Of a stretch of DNA of 64,000 nt, positions 16,708-25,900 are shown one piece after another (the first letter of the stretch is position 1; the number at the start of each line of letters is the position of its first letter). The stretch comes from Myxococcales bacterium (GTDB taxonomy: Bacteria > Myxococcota_A > Polyangia > Palsa-1104). The stretch spans positions 35,871 to 99,870 of the forward strand of contig PNAM01000087.1 of NCBI GenBank assembly GCA_003170275.1, written 5' to 3'. The notes under the pieces are model-generated. The model was not told the DNA's origin. It made no database searches and was given only the letters and a program-made list of their open reading frames with translations. Made by a program: the position numbers and the translations under genes.

Positions 16708-17247
16708 CTACGGGATGGCGCGCGTAAACGACACGAGGATCCGGGAGACCGTCGTGACTTGCTCGTTCAGCTTGGCCTGGAACTCGAGGAGGGATTGGAG
16801 CGCTCCCCTATGCTCGTTGCGCCGCACCTCGAACACAGCCAAGAGACCCAGCTCCGCGGCCTTCTGGGTGCCATAACAGGCCTCGAGCAACTCGTTCTTC
16901 AAATCTTCGACGTCCACGATCTCCTGCTTCGCCTTCGCGGGCTTGGATTTGCCGTTCGACGGGTGAGCTGGGACAGCTTTCGTGGCCACCGACTTCGCCG
17001 CGGTCTTCGCCGCAGTCTTCATCGCTGGGGTGAGTTGGCCCAAGAACTTGGGCCGATATTTCGCCACCACGGTTTCAAGGGGAAGTCCCAAGGCCATGGC
17101 GATCTTGTTGCAGACCTCCACCGAGGGCTTCGCTCCCTTACGCTCGATCACCTTGATGTACCCAGCCGAAAGCCCGGTCTTCTCCGCCAGTACAGCGCGG
17201 GTCATGTTCTTCTCTTCACGGACGCTCTGAAGATTGAACTCGCTCAT
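16708..17247 (-). CDS. XRE-family phage repressor/regulator
   Basis: 179 residues. N-terminal HTH (VREEKNMTRAVLAEKTGLSAGYIKVIERKGAKPSVEVCNKIAMALG, residues 9-55), an Ala/Lys-rich linker (about 75-108) and a C-terminal helical domain (DLKNELLEACYGTQKAAELGLLAVFEVRRNEHR). It is the most likely binder of the three TCTAAGACAAGCTTG-type sites. A good promoter is present at 17298-17326. Confidence 0.85.
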   Translation of the reverse strand: MSEFNLQSVREEKNMTRAVLAEKTGLSAGYIKVIERKGAKPSVEVCNKIAMALGLPLETVVAKYRPKFLGQLTPAMKTAAKTAAKSVATKAVPAHPSNGKSKPAKAKQEIVDVEDLKNELLEACYGTQKAAELGLLAVFEVRRNEHRGALQSLLEFQAKLNEQVTTVSRILVSFTRAIP

Positions 17248-17297
17248 AGGCGTCTCTCACTTTCTAGCGTGCCCTTTTTGGGCCCGTAACACCTGAA

Positions 17298-17326
17298 GTT
17301 TTAGGGTAAGCCATGGCAAGTGTCAA
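17298..17326 (-). promoter_or_regulatory. Sigma70-type promoter for the repressor gene
   Basis: Minus-strand TTGACA (17326-17321), 17-bp spacer, TAAAAC (17303-17298), 51 bp before the repressor ATG. The rest of the 17.25-17.54 kb gap shows no gene. Confidence 0.6.
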
Positions 17327-17542
17327 CGTGTTTTCGGCATCTTTTTACCCCCTTGGTCGCAAGAGGGGCCATTTTTCACGCCTTTTCTTATACCTCTGCT
17401 CGCCAAGCTCCGAGCAGAAGATGGCGCTGCTCCTCGTCGAGAAACGAGGCCGCGAACAGCCAGCGGGGGTGATCAGTATGGGGGTAGTTCGCTGGACGGT
17501 CTTGGGCTTTCCACAACCATCACAGCCCCGGACCGCGAAGCG

Positions 17543-17887
17543 TCAGGGTAGTACAGCCTCCAGCCGCGCTCGCTGGTAGTGACGGAGCACGATCACGCTC
17601 TCCTCCGGCGACATGGCTGGCCCGACGCACAGAAGCGCCGGAGCACATGCCAACTCACCATTTCTGGCCAGGAGGTTATTCAGTTCCTCCAGGTTTGTGA
17701 CGGGGATATGAAGACCCAGGAGGGCCGTGGAGCCGGGGACCTCGCGGAGAAGATCTGGAGCGTCGCGCCCGCGCTCCAGCTCGAGCACGTCGTAGCCGCG
17801 GGATGAGAGGAAGGCCGTCATCGACCGGAGGACGGCGTAGTCGGAGGCCTCGGTGGAGACATCGGTTATGAGCGCGATCTTTGCCAT
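17543..17887 (-). CDS. Receiver-like (pseudo-response-regulator) protein
   Basis: 114 residues from ATG 17887. The alternating beta/alpha pattern (AKIALITDVSTEASDYAVLRSMTAFLSSRGYDVLELE, then ALLGLHIP, ALLCVGPAMSPEESVIVLRHY) follows a receiver or flavodoxin-like fold, but the acidic pocket and phospho-acceptor Asp are not in the standard places. Probably not phosphorylated. Function unknown. Confidence 0.6.
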   Translation of the reverse strand: MAKIALITDVSTEASDYAVLRSMTAFLSSRGYDVLELERGRDAPDLLREVPGSTALLGLHIPVTNLEELNNLLARNGELACAPALLCVGPAMSPEESVIVLRHYQRARLEAVLP

Positions 17888-18016
17888 ACCGAGAAGAAGG
17901 CGCGATGGGCCGATGTCGGCCAAAAAATCAACTGGACGGCTTCGGGAGGGCTATTTCAGGACTGCGGGGCCGGGTCGGCGGAAGCGCGGCGCGTCATTGA
18001 TCCGCACCGCATCGAT

Positions 18017-18361
18017 CTAGTAGTCCTCGATGGCTACCAGTCCGTAGTCACCTGTGGTGGGCAGCGCTGTGATCTTTTGGCGTGTTTCGCGTCGCTGCTC
18101 CTCCCACCACGCTTCGCCATCTTTAACGGGTGGTGGCGGCCCTAGAAATTCCAGGACCTGATCGCGGGACAGATAGACAATCGAAGCCCCCCAGTCGAGC
18201 GTCCGGCCCTCTAGCGAGCCACCCTCGCTCGCGGGACGGATCCTGTAGAAAAGGTCCCTCTCGTTCGGGATCTCGAACAGCCGCTCGACGTTATCCCACC
18301 AACGGTCGGCTTCCTTCGGCCATTCACGGCTTAGGACGCGAACAAGCTCTACGTGAGTCAT
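18017..18361 (-). CDS. Hypothetical protein coupled to the ASCH gene
   Basis: 114 residues from ATG 18361, which overlaps the stop of the ASCH gene as ATGA. Trp-rich and acidic (EWPKEADRWWDNVERLFEIP, WGASIVYLSRDQVLEFLG). No family recognised; operon position suggests a shared role with the ASCH and helicase genes. Confidence 0.65.
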   Translation of the reverse strand: MTHVELVRVLSREWPKEADRWWDNVERLFEIPNERDLFYRIRPASEGGSLEGRTLDWGASIVYLSRDQVLEFLGPPPPVKDGEAWWEEQRRETRQKITALPTTGDYGLVAIEDY

Positions 18362-19065
18362 GGCTCTTTCGGTGCGGTCCACTTCCAAAGGTTCAACTTG
18401 CCATCAATGTTTTGAACCGGCGACGTTAGCGCTTGAGGGTCCCGGAGGATCCACTTGACTGCGTCTGGTTCAGCCCAAGGCGAGCGAACCTCGAGGTCCG
18501 TGCAGTCGACAACATCTACGGAGCCAAGGATGGCACTCGTTGGAAACTCCATTGGGACCTTCTCGAGGGGCATCTTGGAACACTTCGCGATGTATCGACG
18601 CGCCTCCTCCAGCGTGTCGCCAGTATAACGGCGAGACGACGCGTGTATTAAGATAGGCCCAGTATAGGCAGTCCCCCACGTCCGGTTCTCTATGTCTTTC
18701 CCTGCATAGATGATCGACCAGGCCCACGGCCCGTGAATCGACAAAACACGATACTCATGATCCGGCTGTAACCGACTGATCGTTGCGATCCCACGACGCG
18801 ACCCGACGAGCTTCTGATGATAGCGCGTGGGAATGCGTTCTATGCGCGGCTTCAAGATCGTGAGCTTCGCCGAAGGACCCGTTCCGTCCTCGTGTGTCAC
18901 TGCAAAGCCCCAGCGAATGAGTTGCTGAACAGCCCTGGCGCCAGCTGAGGCTGTCGGGCGTCCTTGGTGGCCGAGGCGGCGCAGCAGTGTGCCCACACGT
19001 ATGACTGACTGCCCGCTGCCAATTTCTTCACTCAAGCCCTTCTGAATATCCAGGAACGCTGCCAT
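18358..19065 (-). CDS. ASCH-domain protein
   Basis: 235 residues from ATG 19065. The C-terminal ~150 residues carry an ASCH/PUA-like fold: RVLSIHGPWAWSIIYAGKDIENRTW, GPILIHASS, ILGSVDVVDCTDLEV, NLWKW. ASCH proteins bind or cleave RNA. The N-terminal ~75 residues (LSEEIGSGQSVIRVGTLLRRLG) look like a winged helix. It lies 10 bp downstream of the RelE/UvrD-type helicase gene, so the methyltransferase-helicase-ASCH genes form one operon. Confidence 0.85.
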   Translation of the reverse strand: MAAFLDIQKGLSEEIGSGQSVIRVGTLLRRLGHQGRPTASAGARAVQQLIRWGFAVTHEDGTGPSAKLTILKPRIERIPTRYHQKLVGSRRGIATISRLQPDHEYRVLSIHGPWAWSIIYAGKDIENRTWGTAYTGPILIHASSRRYTGDTLEEARRYIAKCSKMPLEKVPMEFPTSAILGSVDVVDCTDLEVRSPWAEPDAVKWILRDPQALTSPVQNIDGKLNLWKWTAPKEP

Positions 19066-19075
19066 GGCTACTCCC

Positions 19076-21157
19076 TCAATTCGCGGGCCGCAGATCATCA
19101 AGGAACTCGGAGCCGGGGGCAACAGCAGTGAGCAGGAGATGGTCGCGGGCACGGGTGCAGGCAACGTAAAGCAGGTGACGTTCGGTGTTGTAGATGTCCT
19201 CCAGGTCCGCGTCGTCAGTCACACTCTCGATACGCTCCTGCAAGGGAATGACCTCATCGTCGCAGGCCATCACAACCACGGCGCGAAACTCCAGCCCCTT
19301 GGCGAGGTGCATCGTGCCTATCGAAACCTGGCCGCCGGTAGTTTCAACTCTGTCGTCGAGGACATTGAAGGCGAGTCCCGCATCTTTGACGACCGCGCGC
19401 GCCCGATCGATCTCCGCCGCTGAGCGTACAAACACGCCCAGTTCGTGAGGGGCTACGCCTTGGCTCATGATGGCTGCAATCCACTTGCTGGCTGCCGCTG
19501 TCTCGGCCTCGACAGTTTTCAGAACCTGAATCGTCGGGGGAGGACCGTTGAAAACCGAGACCGTGTCGCCTCGTTCTTCCGTGTTGCCATCAGCATCGGA
19601 CACTGAGGGGCTCAGCAGACGGTCAGCCTGGCTGCGGATCTGATGCGAGGTTCGGTAGTTGACGCGAAGGTTACGCGCACGCCCGCGAACATCGACGCCC
19701 AGTGCTTTCCACGAGAAGGGCTGTTGAAAAATCCGCTGACCGAGGTCGCCAGCAAAGAAAAGGCCGTTGGGCCGACTGGCCCCGAGGGCTGCCAAGAACC
19801 GCAAGTGAGCAACGCTGATGTCCTGGGCTTCGTCTACAACGGCGAAGTCGAAGGGTGGTGTCTTGCTCTCGGCTACGACGGCGGCGAGCCTGCTGAATAA
19901 GCCGGAGTAGGTGATCAGTTTGTCCGTCGCCAAACGCGTGCGGACACGGTCAAAGATCGACCAGAGAACGGCGCGCTGTGGTTCTGGGAGACGGGTCTTT
20001 CTGCCCAGCCGCCGGACATCTCGATACGCATCCCATGTCTCCAGCTGCCACGCATCGACGATCTGCTCCCATTCGCTCAGCAAGAACACCGGGCTGAACT
20101 TGTGCCCGCCAATTTCTGCGGCTGCTTCCTTGAGGAGCGCTGAGACGGTGTCTCGGGATGCGATCTGCATTTGCCCGAGATGCGATTTGAAGAGGCGCTG
20201 CCCAATGGAATCAATGGAGTGAACTTCTAGACGCTCAGCCAAGCGCGGCTCGTTGCTGATCAGGCGCTTGAGCCTCGTTCGGAGAGCGTTCGCCAGGATG
20301 TCCGAAAAGGTGGTGAGTAGGACGCGCGCATCAGGGTTGGCGCGGGCCAGAAAGACGGCCCGGTGGAGGGCGACAATCGTCTTCCCCGTTCCCGCTGACC
20401 CCGAGACCCGCGCCGAACCGCTGTAATCCCCCTCCACCAACTGCCGCTGTCCTGGATGAAGGAAGACCGTCCACTTGTCCCACGGAAACTCCAGCGCGCG
20501 TTCCAATTCCTCGACGTTCTTCATGACGCGGAAGCGGCGCTGGGCGTCGGGATGGGCGAACGGATCAGCGCTGGTGGCGACCGGCTTTGCGACCTGTGGC
20601 TTGCCCCCAGTTGCGAGTTCGAGGAGAGCTTCCGCTGCCTCGCTCGGCAGATGGTCAGCTAACGTCAGTAGCGTGTCTTCGCGGGCCTGCCGAACATCGT
20701 TCATCCACTCCAGCGGCACGCCGTAGGCGAGCAGTTGGGTGTCGGGGACGTGGGCAAACAGCAGGGGCTTCGGCGCGGTCGGCTGCGCGACTTCGACGTA
20801 CTTGGGGATGATGACTTCTTTGACCGTCTCTCGCACTTCGACAAGCTGAGCGGCACCCGTCGTCGGGTGGGTCTCCAGCTTGCGTCGCTCAGCCCACGAG
20901 TACGCCTTGTCGTGATGATCGACGTAACAGAGGAGTAGGCTCGCTTCGCTTCGATGGACGATCAGCCGGATGTCGCTGCCAACGCGTACCGACCAAAACT
21001 TTTTGTCCTTCGCCTTGTCGAGCTTATGAAAGCTCAGCCCAGGGCTGGCCGGGTTGACCTGCAAGTCGAAGGCAGTGGTCTTGACTGCCTTCTGCTCGTC
21101 GCCGGTCAAACGCGCGAGGCTATCGGTGAAGGTATCTGCGATGCGGAACTCCATCAC
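19076..21157 (-). CDS. UvrD-like SF1 helicase with RelE-like N-terminal domain
   Basis: 693 residues. The first ~90 (FRIADTFTDSLARL, FWSVRVGSDIRLIVHR, LLLCYVDHHDKAYSWAERR) match the RelE/ParE-like fold. The helicase core follows: GSAGTGKT (Walker A, about 255), FAVVDEAQDIS (Walker B), LRVNYRTSHQI, and HLAKGLEFRAVVVMACDDE near the end. Such fusions usually sit beside a Mod-type methyltransferase, as here (4-bp overlap with 21154-23682), and often a restriction helicase, which is missing. Likely a restriction/anti-phage cassette component, inferred from context. Confidence 0.88.
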   Translation of the reverse strand: MMEFRIADTFTDSLARLTGDEQKAVKTTAFDLQVNPASPGLSFHKLDKAKDKKFWSVRVGSDIRLIVHRSEASLLLCYVDHHDKAYSWAERRKLETHPTTGAAQLVEVRETVKEVIIPKYVEVAQPTAPKPLLFAHVPDTQLLAYGVPLEWMNDVRQAREDTLLTLADHLPSEAAEALLELATGGKPQVAKPVATSADPFAHPDAQRRFRVMKNVEELERALEFPWDKWTVFLHPGQRQLVEGDYSGSARVSGSAGTGKTIVALHRAVFLARANPDARVLLTTFSDILANALRTRLKRLISNEPRLAERLEVHSIDSIGQRLFKSHLGQMQIASRDTVSALLKEAAAEIGGHKFSPVFLLSEWEQIVDAWQLETWDAYRDVRRLGRKTRLPEPQRAVLWSIFDRVRTRLATDKLITYSGLFSRLAAVVAESKTPPFDFAVVDEAQDISVAHLRFLAALGASRPNGLFFAGDLGQRIFQQPFSWKALGVDVRGRARNLRVNYRTSHQIRSQADRLLSPSVSDADGNTEERGDTVSVFNGPPPTIQVLKTVEAETAAASKWIAAIMSQGVAPHELGVFVRSAAEIDRARAVVKDAGLAFNVLDDRVETTGGQVSIGTMHLAKGLEFRAVVVMACDDEVIPLQERIESVTDDADLEDIYNTERHLLYVACTRARDHLLLTAVAPGSEFLDDLRPAN

Positions 21158-23682
21158 GCGACCTTGAACACTTTCATCACCTCATCGCCGAGGTGGTTGA
21201 TGACCTTGACCGCGATGCGGCCCGACTTCGGCTTGGGGAAGGGACGCGACGTGTCGCTGTGGAGCGTAGCCCATGCCTCTTCATTGATCTCCGCTCTCAG
21301 TGTTGTCTTGAGCGCGTTGTAGGGATCGTTCGCGCCAAGGAAATAGGCGTGTCGGACGAAGAAGCTCTCCTCGTTGTAGTCGGTGTCGATGAACCAGCAG
21401 GCGATTCCGTCGGCTCCGTCACTGCGGACCTCGCCCGTTTGCGGATGGAATACATCGACGCCGTTGACCTTCACTCGCACCTTACGGTCTTCTTCCTTGA
21501 GCAGCTCGATGTCTGGCTCGCCGAAGACGACGAACAAGTTTCCCTTGCCGGTGTTCTTGAGATCGTCCGCCATGTGCAGGTCAGCGTTCATTCGCGCCTT
21601 GAGCACGGGGATGCGGCCGAGCTTGTTGAACTCCGTGGCGTGGGCCTCGTAGTTGAAGGCGCACGCGATGAGCATGTCGAAGTCGGCATCTCCTGCCTCG
21701 CGAGCGGCTTCCACCAGATCGGGACGGGTGACGGTACCGAACTCCGGCCCGATGAAGATAGCGGCGCGCTTCTCCTTGCCCGACGTCCCGCTACCTTCCC
21801 GGTATCGCCCTTCGGCGCAGACGAAACTACCCGGCCATGGAGTGAGCGCAGTGAAGGTGATTTTGTCTTCCTTATGGGCTTGTTGGACACCGGCGGTCTT
21901 GAGGTTCTCCAAGATCATCTGTGGAAACGTCTGCTTCTCACCATAGGCGGCGCCAGGCTCCGCCATGTGGTCGATCAGTTCATCGTTCTCATCGACCCCG
22001 AGTACCCGATGAGGTGACAGACTCTCCACCGTGAACGGTCCGGCTACGCGAACGGTCTTCTTGTCTTCGTAGGGCTTGTCGTAGAGGAATTCAGACTCAG
22101 CTTTTGCAGCGATAGACGCGTCGATCTCTTTCTGACGGGAAAGTCGCGCCTTCCACCAGTCAACATGCAGCTTTTTGGCGGACGCTGACCACGCAGAGTC
22201 CGCCTCTCGTGGGATCTCCCAGTCTTGCCATTTCCTTTTCAATGCGGTGTTCAGCGACGCGCGTAGCGGCTCCAGTATGGGTTGCCACCTGTCGAATATC
22301 ACATCGACTTCGGCATTGTTGGCAATGACGCCCGACGTTATATAAGGCGACCGCTTATAGACGAAGCCATGGCGAATGTTGCCATGCGTTGGCTGAGTGG
22401 ACGGTGGCGTGTGGCTGACCTCACCCTCCTTAACCTGACCTTCGCGCGAATCAGCCAAGATGTAGAACGGATATCGGGTACCCATGATGCGGGCGCGGGC
22501 AAGCGCCAGGGCTACGCGCGACGTATCAATCGTGATCCATCGTCGCCCCCACTGTTCGGCAACAGTGGCGGTCGTGCCAGAACCACAGGTTGGATCGAGG
22601 ACGAGGTCACCGGGATCCGTTGCCATCAGCAGGCATCGTTCGACAATGCGCTCGTTCGTCTGAACGACATAGACCTGGTCTGGTGCCCCACCAAGGCCAT
22701 CCCACCAGTTGGAGATGCCCTTGAACGGAAAATCGTCCAAGTACCGTTTGAAATCGAGGGCTGTCCGCGAGCGAACCATCCGTTCCGCAGCGAGAAGTCG
22801 TTGCATCCCGCTAAATCCTGAGTCTTGTGGGCGCGAGGTATGACGCCAACAGTTCCCTTTCGGCGGACTCATCATAGTTCCCCGAAAGTTAATAGGGTCC
22901 ATCTGATTCGCTCGGTCACCACCGTTTGTTATCGGCCACGGTCTGAACAAGCGAGCCCCAGGAAATTCCTGCTCAATTCGTCGCGGATACGCCCGGAAGT
23001 CAATCGATTCGCCGCTGGGAGTCGTGTATGCCTTCAGGTTGACCACATCTCCTGATGGCAATTCAGCCCGAGAAAATTCATCCACCGTATCGGAGTCAAG
23101 CGCGCGCTCTTCAAAGAGCGCCCGAAATTTGCTCACCCCGGTGTGACGCGGCGATCTCGAATACCAAAGAATGAAGTCATTGACGGGATCGAGAAGGGAG
23201 GACTTTTGGCTTCCCTTCTTCTTTACGACAATTTCGGTGATGACATTTTCTACACCGAAGACCTCGTCCAGCAGTGCCCGCACGCGATGAACATTCTCAT
23301 GTCCAATCTGCACAAAGATCGAGCCCGAATCCGCGAGTAGGTCCCGCGCCACAGTCAGCCGGTCGCGCAGATAGGTTAGGTAGCTGTGGATGCCGTCGCG
23401 CCAGGTGTCGCGGAACGCTTTCACCTGCTCTGGCTCACGAGTGATGTGGCCGGTGTTGCCGTCTTTCACGTCGCGGCTGGTCGTGCTCCACTGAAAGTTG
23501 CTGTTGAACCTGATGCCGTAGGGCGGGTCAAAATAGATGCACTGCACCTTGCCGCGTAGCCCCTCGCGCTCGGCAAGGCTGTCCTTCAGCTCCTTTCGCT
23601 TCTCGTCGTAGCCTTCGAGGACCTCCGCGACCTGGCCCACGAGCTGTTCGGCCTTCGCTCGCCGCGCCAGCTTCTTCTTCAC
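21154..23682 (-). CDS. Mod-type site-specific DNA methyltransferase
   Basis: 842 residues from GTG 23682. DPPYGIRFNSNFQW (motif IV, about residue 52) precedes DPTCGSGTT (motif I, about 360), the beta-class order of type III Mod enzymes, which methylate adenine N6 (or cytosine N4). The C-terminal ~350 residues are family-specific (YFLGANDPYNALKTTL). The frame is open further upstream (to about 23810) with coiled-coil coding but no good start, and GTG 23682 overlaps the TGA of a truncated DnaB-like gene, so the enzyme's N-terminus may have been lost or altered when the cassette was inserted. Confidence 0.9.
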   Translation of the reverse strand: MKKKLARRAKAEQLVGQVAEVLEGYDEKRKELKDSLAEREGLRGKVQCIYFDPPYGIRFNSNFQWSTTSRDVKDGNTGHITREPEQVKAFRDTWRDGIHSYLTYLRDRLTVARDLLADSGSIFVQIGHENVHRVRALLDEVFGVENVITEIVVKKKGSQKSSLLDPVNDFILWYSRSPRHTGVSKFRALFEERALDSDTVDEFSRAELPSGDVVNLKAYTTPSGESIDFRAYPRRIEQEFPGARLFRPWPITNGGDRANQMDPINFRGTMMSPPKGNCWRHTSRPQDSGFSGMQRLLAAERMVRSRTALDFKRYLDDFPFKGISNWWDGLGGAPDQVYVVQTNERIVERCLLMATDPGDLVLDPTCGSGTTATVAEQWGRRWITIDTSRVALALARARIMGTRYPFYILADSREGQVKEGEVSHTPPSTQPTHGNIRHGFVYKRSPYITSGVIANNAEVDVIFDRWQPILEPLRASLNTALKRKWQDWEIPREADSAWSASAKKLHVDWWKARLSRQKEIDASIAAKAESEFLYDKPYEDKKTVRVAGPFTVESLSPHRVLGVDENDELIDHMAEPGAAYGEKQTFPQMILENLKTAGVQQAHKEDKITFTALTPWPGSFVCAEGRYREGSGTSGKEKRAAIFIGPEFGTVTRPDLVEAAREAGDADFDMLIACAFNYEAHATEFNKLGRIPVLKARMNADLHMADDLKNTGKGNLFVVFGEPDIELLKEEDRKVRVKVNGVDVFHPQTGEVRSDGADGIACWFIDTDYNEESFFVRHAYFLGANDPYNALKTTLRAEINEEAWATLHSDTSRPFPKPKSGRIAVKVINHLGDEVMKVFKVA

Positions 23683-24251
23683 CTCGCCCAGCCGCTCGAG
23701 TTGCGCGGCCAGGTGCTGATCGTGGCTCGTGGTGTCACCGAGCCCTTCGAGTTGGGTTTGGAGCTTCGTGGACTTCGTGCGGAGGATGCCATCGTGCGCG
23801 GGATGGCCTTCTCCGCCTGGGGGCCTGGCTTGGCCTCGCGACTCTTCACCGCTGACTCGATGGCAATGATCGCGCCCTCGTCGTCGCCCTTCGAGAAGCG
23901 GTCGCTCGCGCGCTCGATGCCCTCGAAAACGGTCTGGCTACGCGAGGCCTTCAAGAGTGAGAGAAGCGCCGCCTTCGGACGCGGCTCGCGCGGCGCGCTG
24001 AACACCTGGAGGACCTTCTCGAGGAGTGGGATGCTGTTCTCGTCGGGCAGGACGACGATCTCCCGCTTCAGGATCGTCTTCGTCGGCGCCTCACCGGAGT
24101 CCTCGTGGTAGCGCTTCGCTTGCTCCCAGATCCAGCCCAGCTCGGGCTCGGTCCAGCGGTAGCCGCCGAGCTTCCCGACAGCGTAGGCCATCGTCACGTC
24201 GTCGGTCAGGGCCTTGTGCAGAAGGCCGCGCTCCATCGCGGTACGATCCAT
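23679..24251 (-). pseudogene. DnaB-like replicative helicase N-terminal part, truncated
   Basis: 190 codons. The first ~140 (MERGLLHKALTDDVTMAYAVGKLGGYRWTEPELGWIWEQ, KASRSQTVFEGIERASDRFSKGDDEGAIIAIESAV) fit the N-terminal domain and linker of phage DnaB-type helicases. The RecA-like motor is absent: from about 23810 the frame turns into the shadow of the methyltransferase gene and stops at 23679. So a methyltransferase-helicase cassette replaced the motor. It lies 3 bp downstream of the replication initiator. Confidence 0.65.
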
Positions 24252-24254
24252 GGC

Positions 24255-25673
24255 CTAACCCCGCGCGCCCTTCTTGCACTCGTAGGCGTCGAGGCGCGCT
24301 AGCGCGTCTTCGAGGTCCTCGCCGGGAACGTCGTTGTAGGTCGGGTCCTCTTCCATCGCGCGCGTCTGCGCCTTCAGCTCCCCCGGGCCGTACTTCACCA
24401 GCTCGAATCCTTCGGGGTAGCCGTTGTTCTTCTCCACGCGCTCGTCGGGAGCTGCCCAATTCACGACGCGCTCGAAGAACATCGGGCCAGCGAGGTGTTG
24501 CAGCGTCGAGATCTTCAACGTCTTCGGCTTCACCTCCGCCGCGATCTTGAGGAACTTCTCGACGGGGACGCCCAGTTCGATGATGTTCGCCGCGATCTTG
24601 CGAAGCGCGGGCCAGTGCTTCGGACTCCCCACCCAACGCTTCGCTGTCTTCGTGGACTTCTTCATCGCCTCCGCCCACTCGACGGTGTAGTGCGCGAGGA
24701 AGTGATCGATCATGCCGAGGAGAAGCGCCTCCTCGTGGTGGGGGGAACGCATGTTGGCGATCTTCTGCATCTGCGCCGCGGTCAGCTTTCCCCGGGAGGC
24801 GAGGAGGTTCACTTGCCGGGGGAGGACGAATCCGATCCCGGGAACTCTTCTCTTCGCGTCGGAGACCTTGATCGCATCCCGGGATGGGCGTTTCTTCTTG
24901 TGGCTCTTCTTCGTCGATGTCGCGCCAACCTTTCCGGGAGACGCTTCTTCCGAAACCGCCCTAGCCGAGGACGCGGAGCGAAGCGACGCGCCCGCACGGC
25001 GTGGGGATGGAGGGAGAGGATCAGAGGGGGGATAGATAAGGGGGGAGAAAGGAGAGGGAGGAAGGGGGCCAGTCTTCCCAATCTCACTAAAACCTATTTT
25101 ATTATTACAATTCGATGACTTAGATCCGCTTTCTGTAGTCTCGCTACGCGGATCGCCTAACGCACGAGGTCTTGTAGTCTCGCCAAAAACCGTCTTGGGT
25201 TTTGGATTCACGCTGTTAGCTATGACACCTGTAGTCTCAGTTGCGACTCGCGGCCGAACTGCCCGAGGCGCGGACGTGGTGAGACTACGATTTTCGGTCG
25301 TAGCGAGACTAGGCGCTGGCGCGGCGCAGCCGCTGTTTGCCGTCGCTGTTGAACCACCGACGGCCGACGTAGCGAGACTACGCGCAGCGGATAGTGAGAC
25401 TATCCCACGGGCATCGCGCTCTTCGACAAGGAAGAGCGGTCTCAAGATGATCGCCGTGCTAGCTCTGCAAGCTACGCCCAGCTCGGCGCGGTCCATGTGG
25501 CGGAGGGGTTCGATCGCGCCGCGCTGCTCGAGGGCGCGGAGGTCGCGCCACAGCTGCGCGCGGCTGATGCCGAGGAGCCGGGCGAGGGTTTCCTTCGAGA
25601 AGGCGAGGGTCTCGGGTGGAAGCGCGCGGAGCTTGCGATAGGTTCGCTTCAGCGCGTTCGACGGACGAGGCAT
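24255..25673 (-). CDS. Phage replication initiator containing the origin iterons
   Basis: 472 residues. N-terminal winged helix (LAFSKETLARLLGISRAQLWRDLRALEQRG, residues 23-52), a long low-complexity Ser/Thr/Ala-rich linker (about 90-270), and a C-terminal domain (RVPGIGFVLPRQVNLLASRGKL, VGSPKHWPALRKIAANI). The linker is coded by repeated sequences that look like initiator-binding iterons, the arrangement known for lambda O. The next gene is a DnaB-type helicase, so this protein probably binds the origin and loads that helicase. Confidence 0.75.
   Translation of the reverse strand: MPRPSNALKRTYRKLRALPPETLAFSKETLARLLGISRAQLWRDLRALEQRGAIEPLRHMDRAELGVACRASTAIILRPLFLVEERDARGIVSLSAARSLATSAVGGSTATANSGCAAPAPSLATTENRSLTTSAPRAVRPRVATETTGVIANSVNPKPKTVFGETTRPRALGDPRSETTESGSKSSNCNNKIGFSEIGKTGPLPPSPFSPLIYPPSDPLPPSPRRAGASLRSASSARAVSEEASPGKVGATSTKKSHKKKRPSRDAIKVSDAKRRVPGIGFVLPRQVNLLASRGKLTAAQMQKIANMRSPHHEEALLLGMIDHFLAHYTVEWAEAMKKSTKTAKRWVGSPKHWPALRKIAANIIELGVPVEKFLKIAAEVKPKTLKISTLQHLAGPMFFERVVNWAAPDERVEKNNGYPEGFELVKYGPGELKAQTRAMEEDPTYNDVPGEDLEDALARLDAYECKKGARG
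25081..25405. other. Putative phage replication origin: seven iterons plus AT-rich tract
   Basis: Iterons related to GTAGTCTCGCTAC lie at 25135-25148, 25174-25184 and 25231-25241 in one orientation, and at 25278-25289, 25299-25313, 25368-25384 and 25391-25405 in the other (GTAGCGAGACTA). A ~45-bp AT-rich run (25085-25132, with TATTTTATTATTACAA) lies at one end, as expected for a DNA-unwinding element. All of it is inside the initiator gene. Confidence 0.75.
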
Positions 25674-25694
25674 CTACACCACCACCAAAAAGAC

Positions 25695-25790
25695 TTGGGG
25701 GCGGAACCTTCGGAAGCCTTGCCCGGCCATAACGGGGTCACAACCAGGAAAGACTCCCGAAGGCCAAGCTTCCGTTGGAACCGCCCCCAA
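25695..25790 (-). ncRNA. Long hairpin in the leader of the replication gene
   Basis: TTGGGGGCGG (25695-25704) pairs perfectly with CCGCCCCCAA (25781-25790); inside, CGGAAGC (25711-25717) pairs with GCTTCCG (25768-25774) and GCC (25721-25723) with GGC. It lies in the 227-bp gap upstream of the initiator ATG. It may be a regulatory leader, a small RNA, or a processed terminator; the strand is inferred from the gene downstream. Confidence 0.45.
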
Positions 25791-25900
25791 AGGGGTGAGC
25801 TGCTCTACTCGTGCCGATTGGTTGTGTATCCCCGGCGATGGGGGCGGGCAAGCCCCTCGGCGCCGGTCTCGCAAACGAGGTTCTCTTCTATCCCCTAGGC

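Noticed and set aside
18358..19164. Longer ASCH start at 19164
   Set aside because: It would overlap the helicase C-terminus by about 90 bp; ATG 19065 leaves a normal 10-bp spacing.
25135..25405. CRISPR-like array from the repeated GTAGTCTCGC elements
   Set aside because: Units are only 11-17 bp, in both orientations and irregularly spaced, which fits iterons rather than CRISPR.
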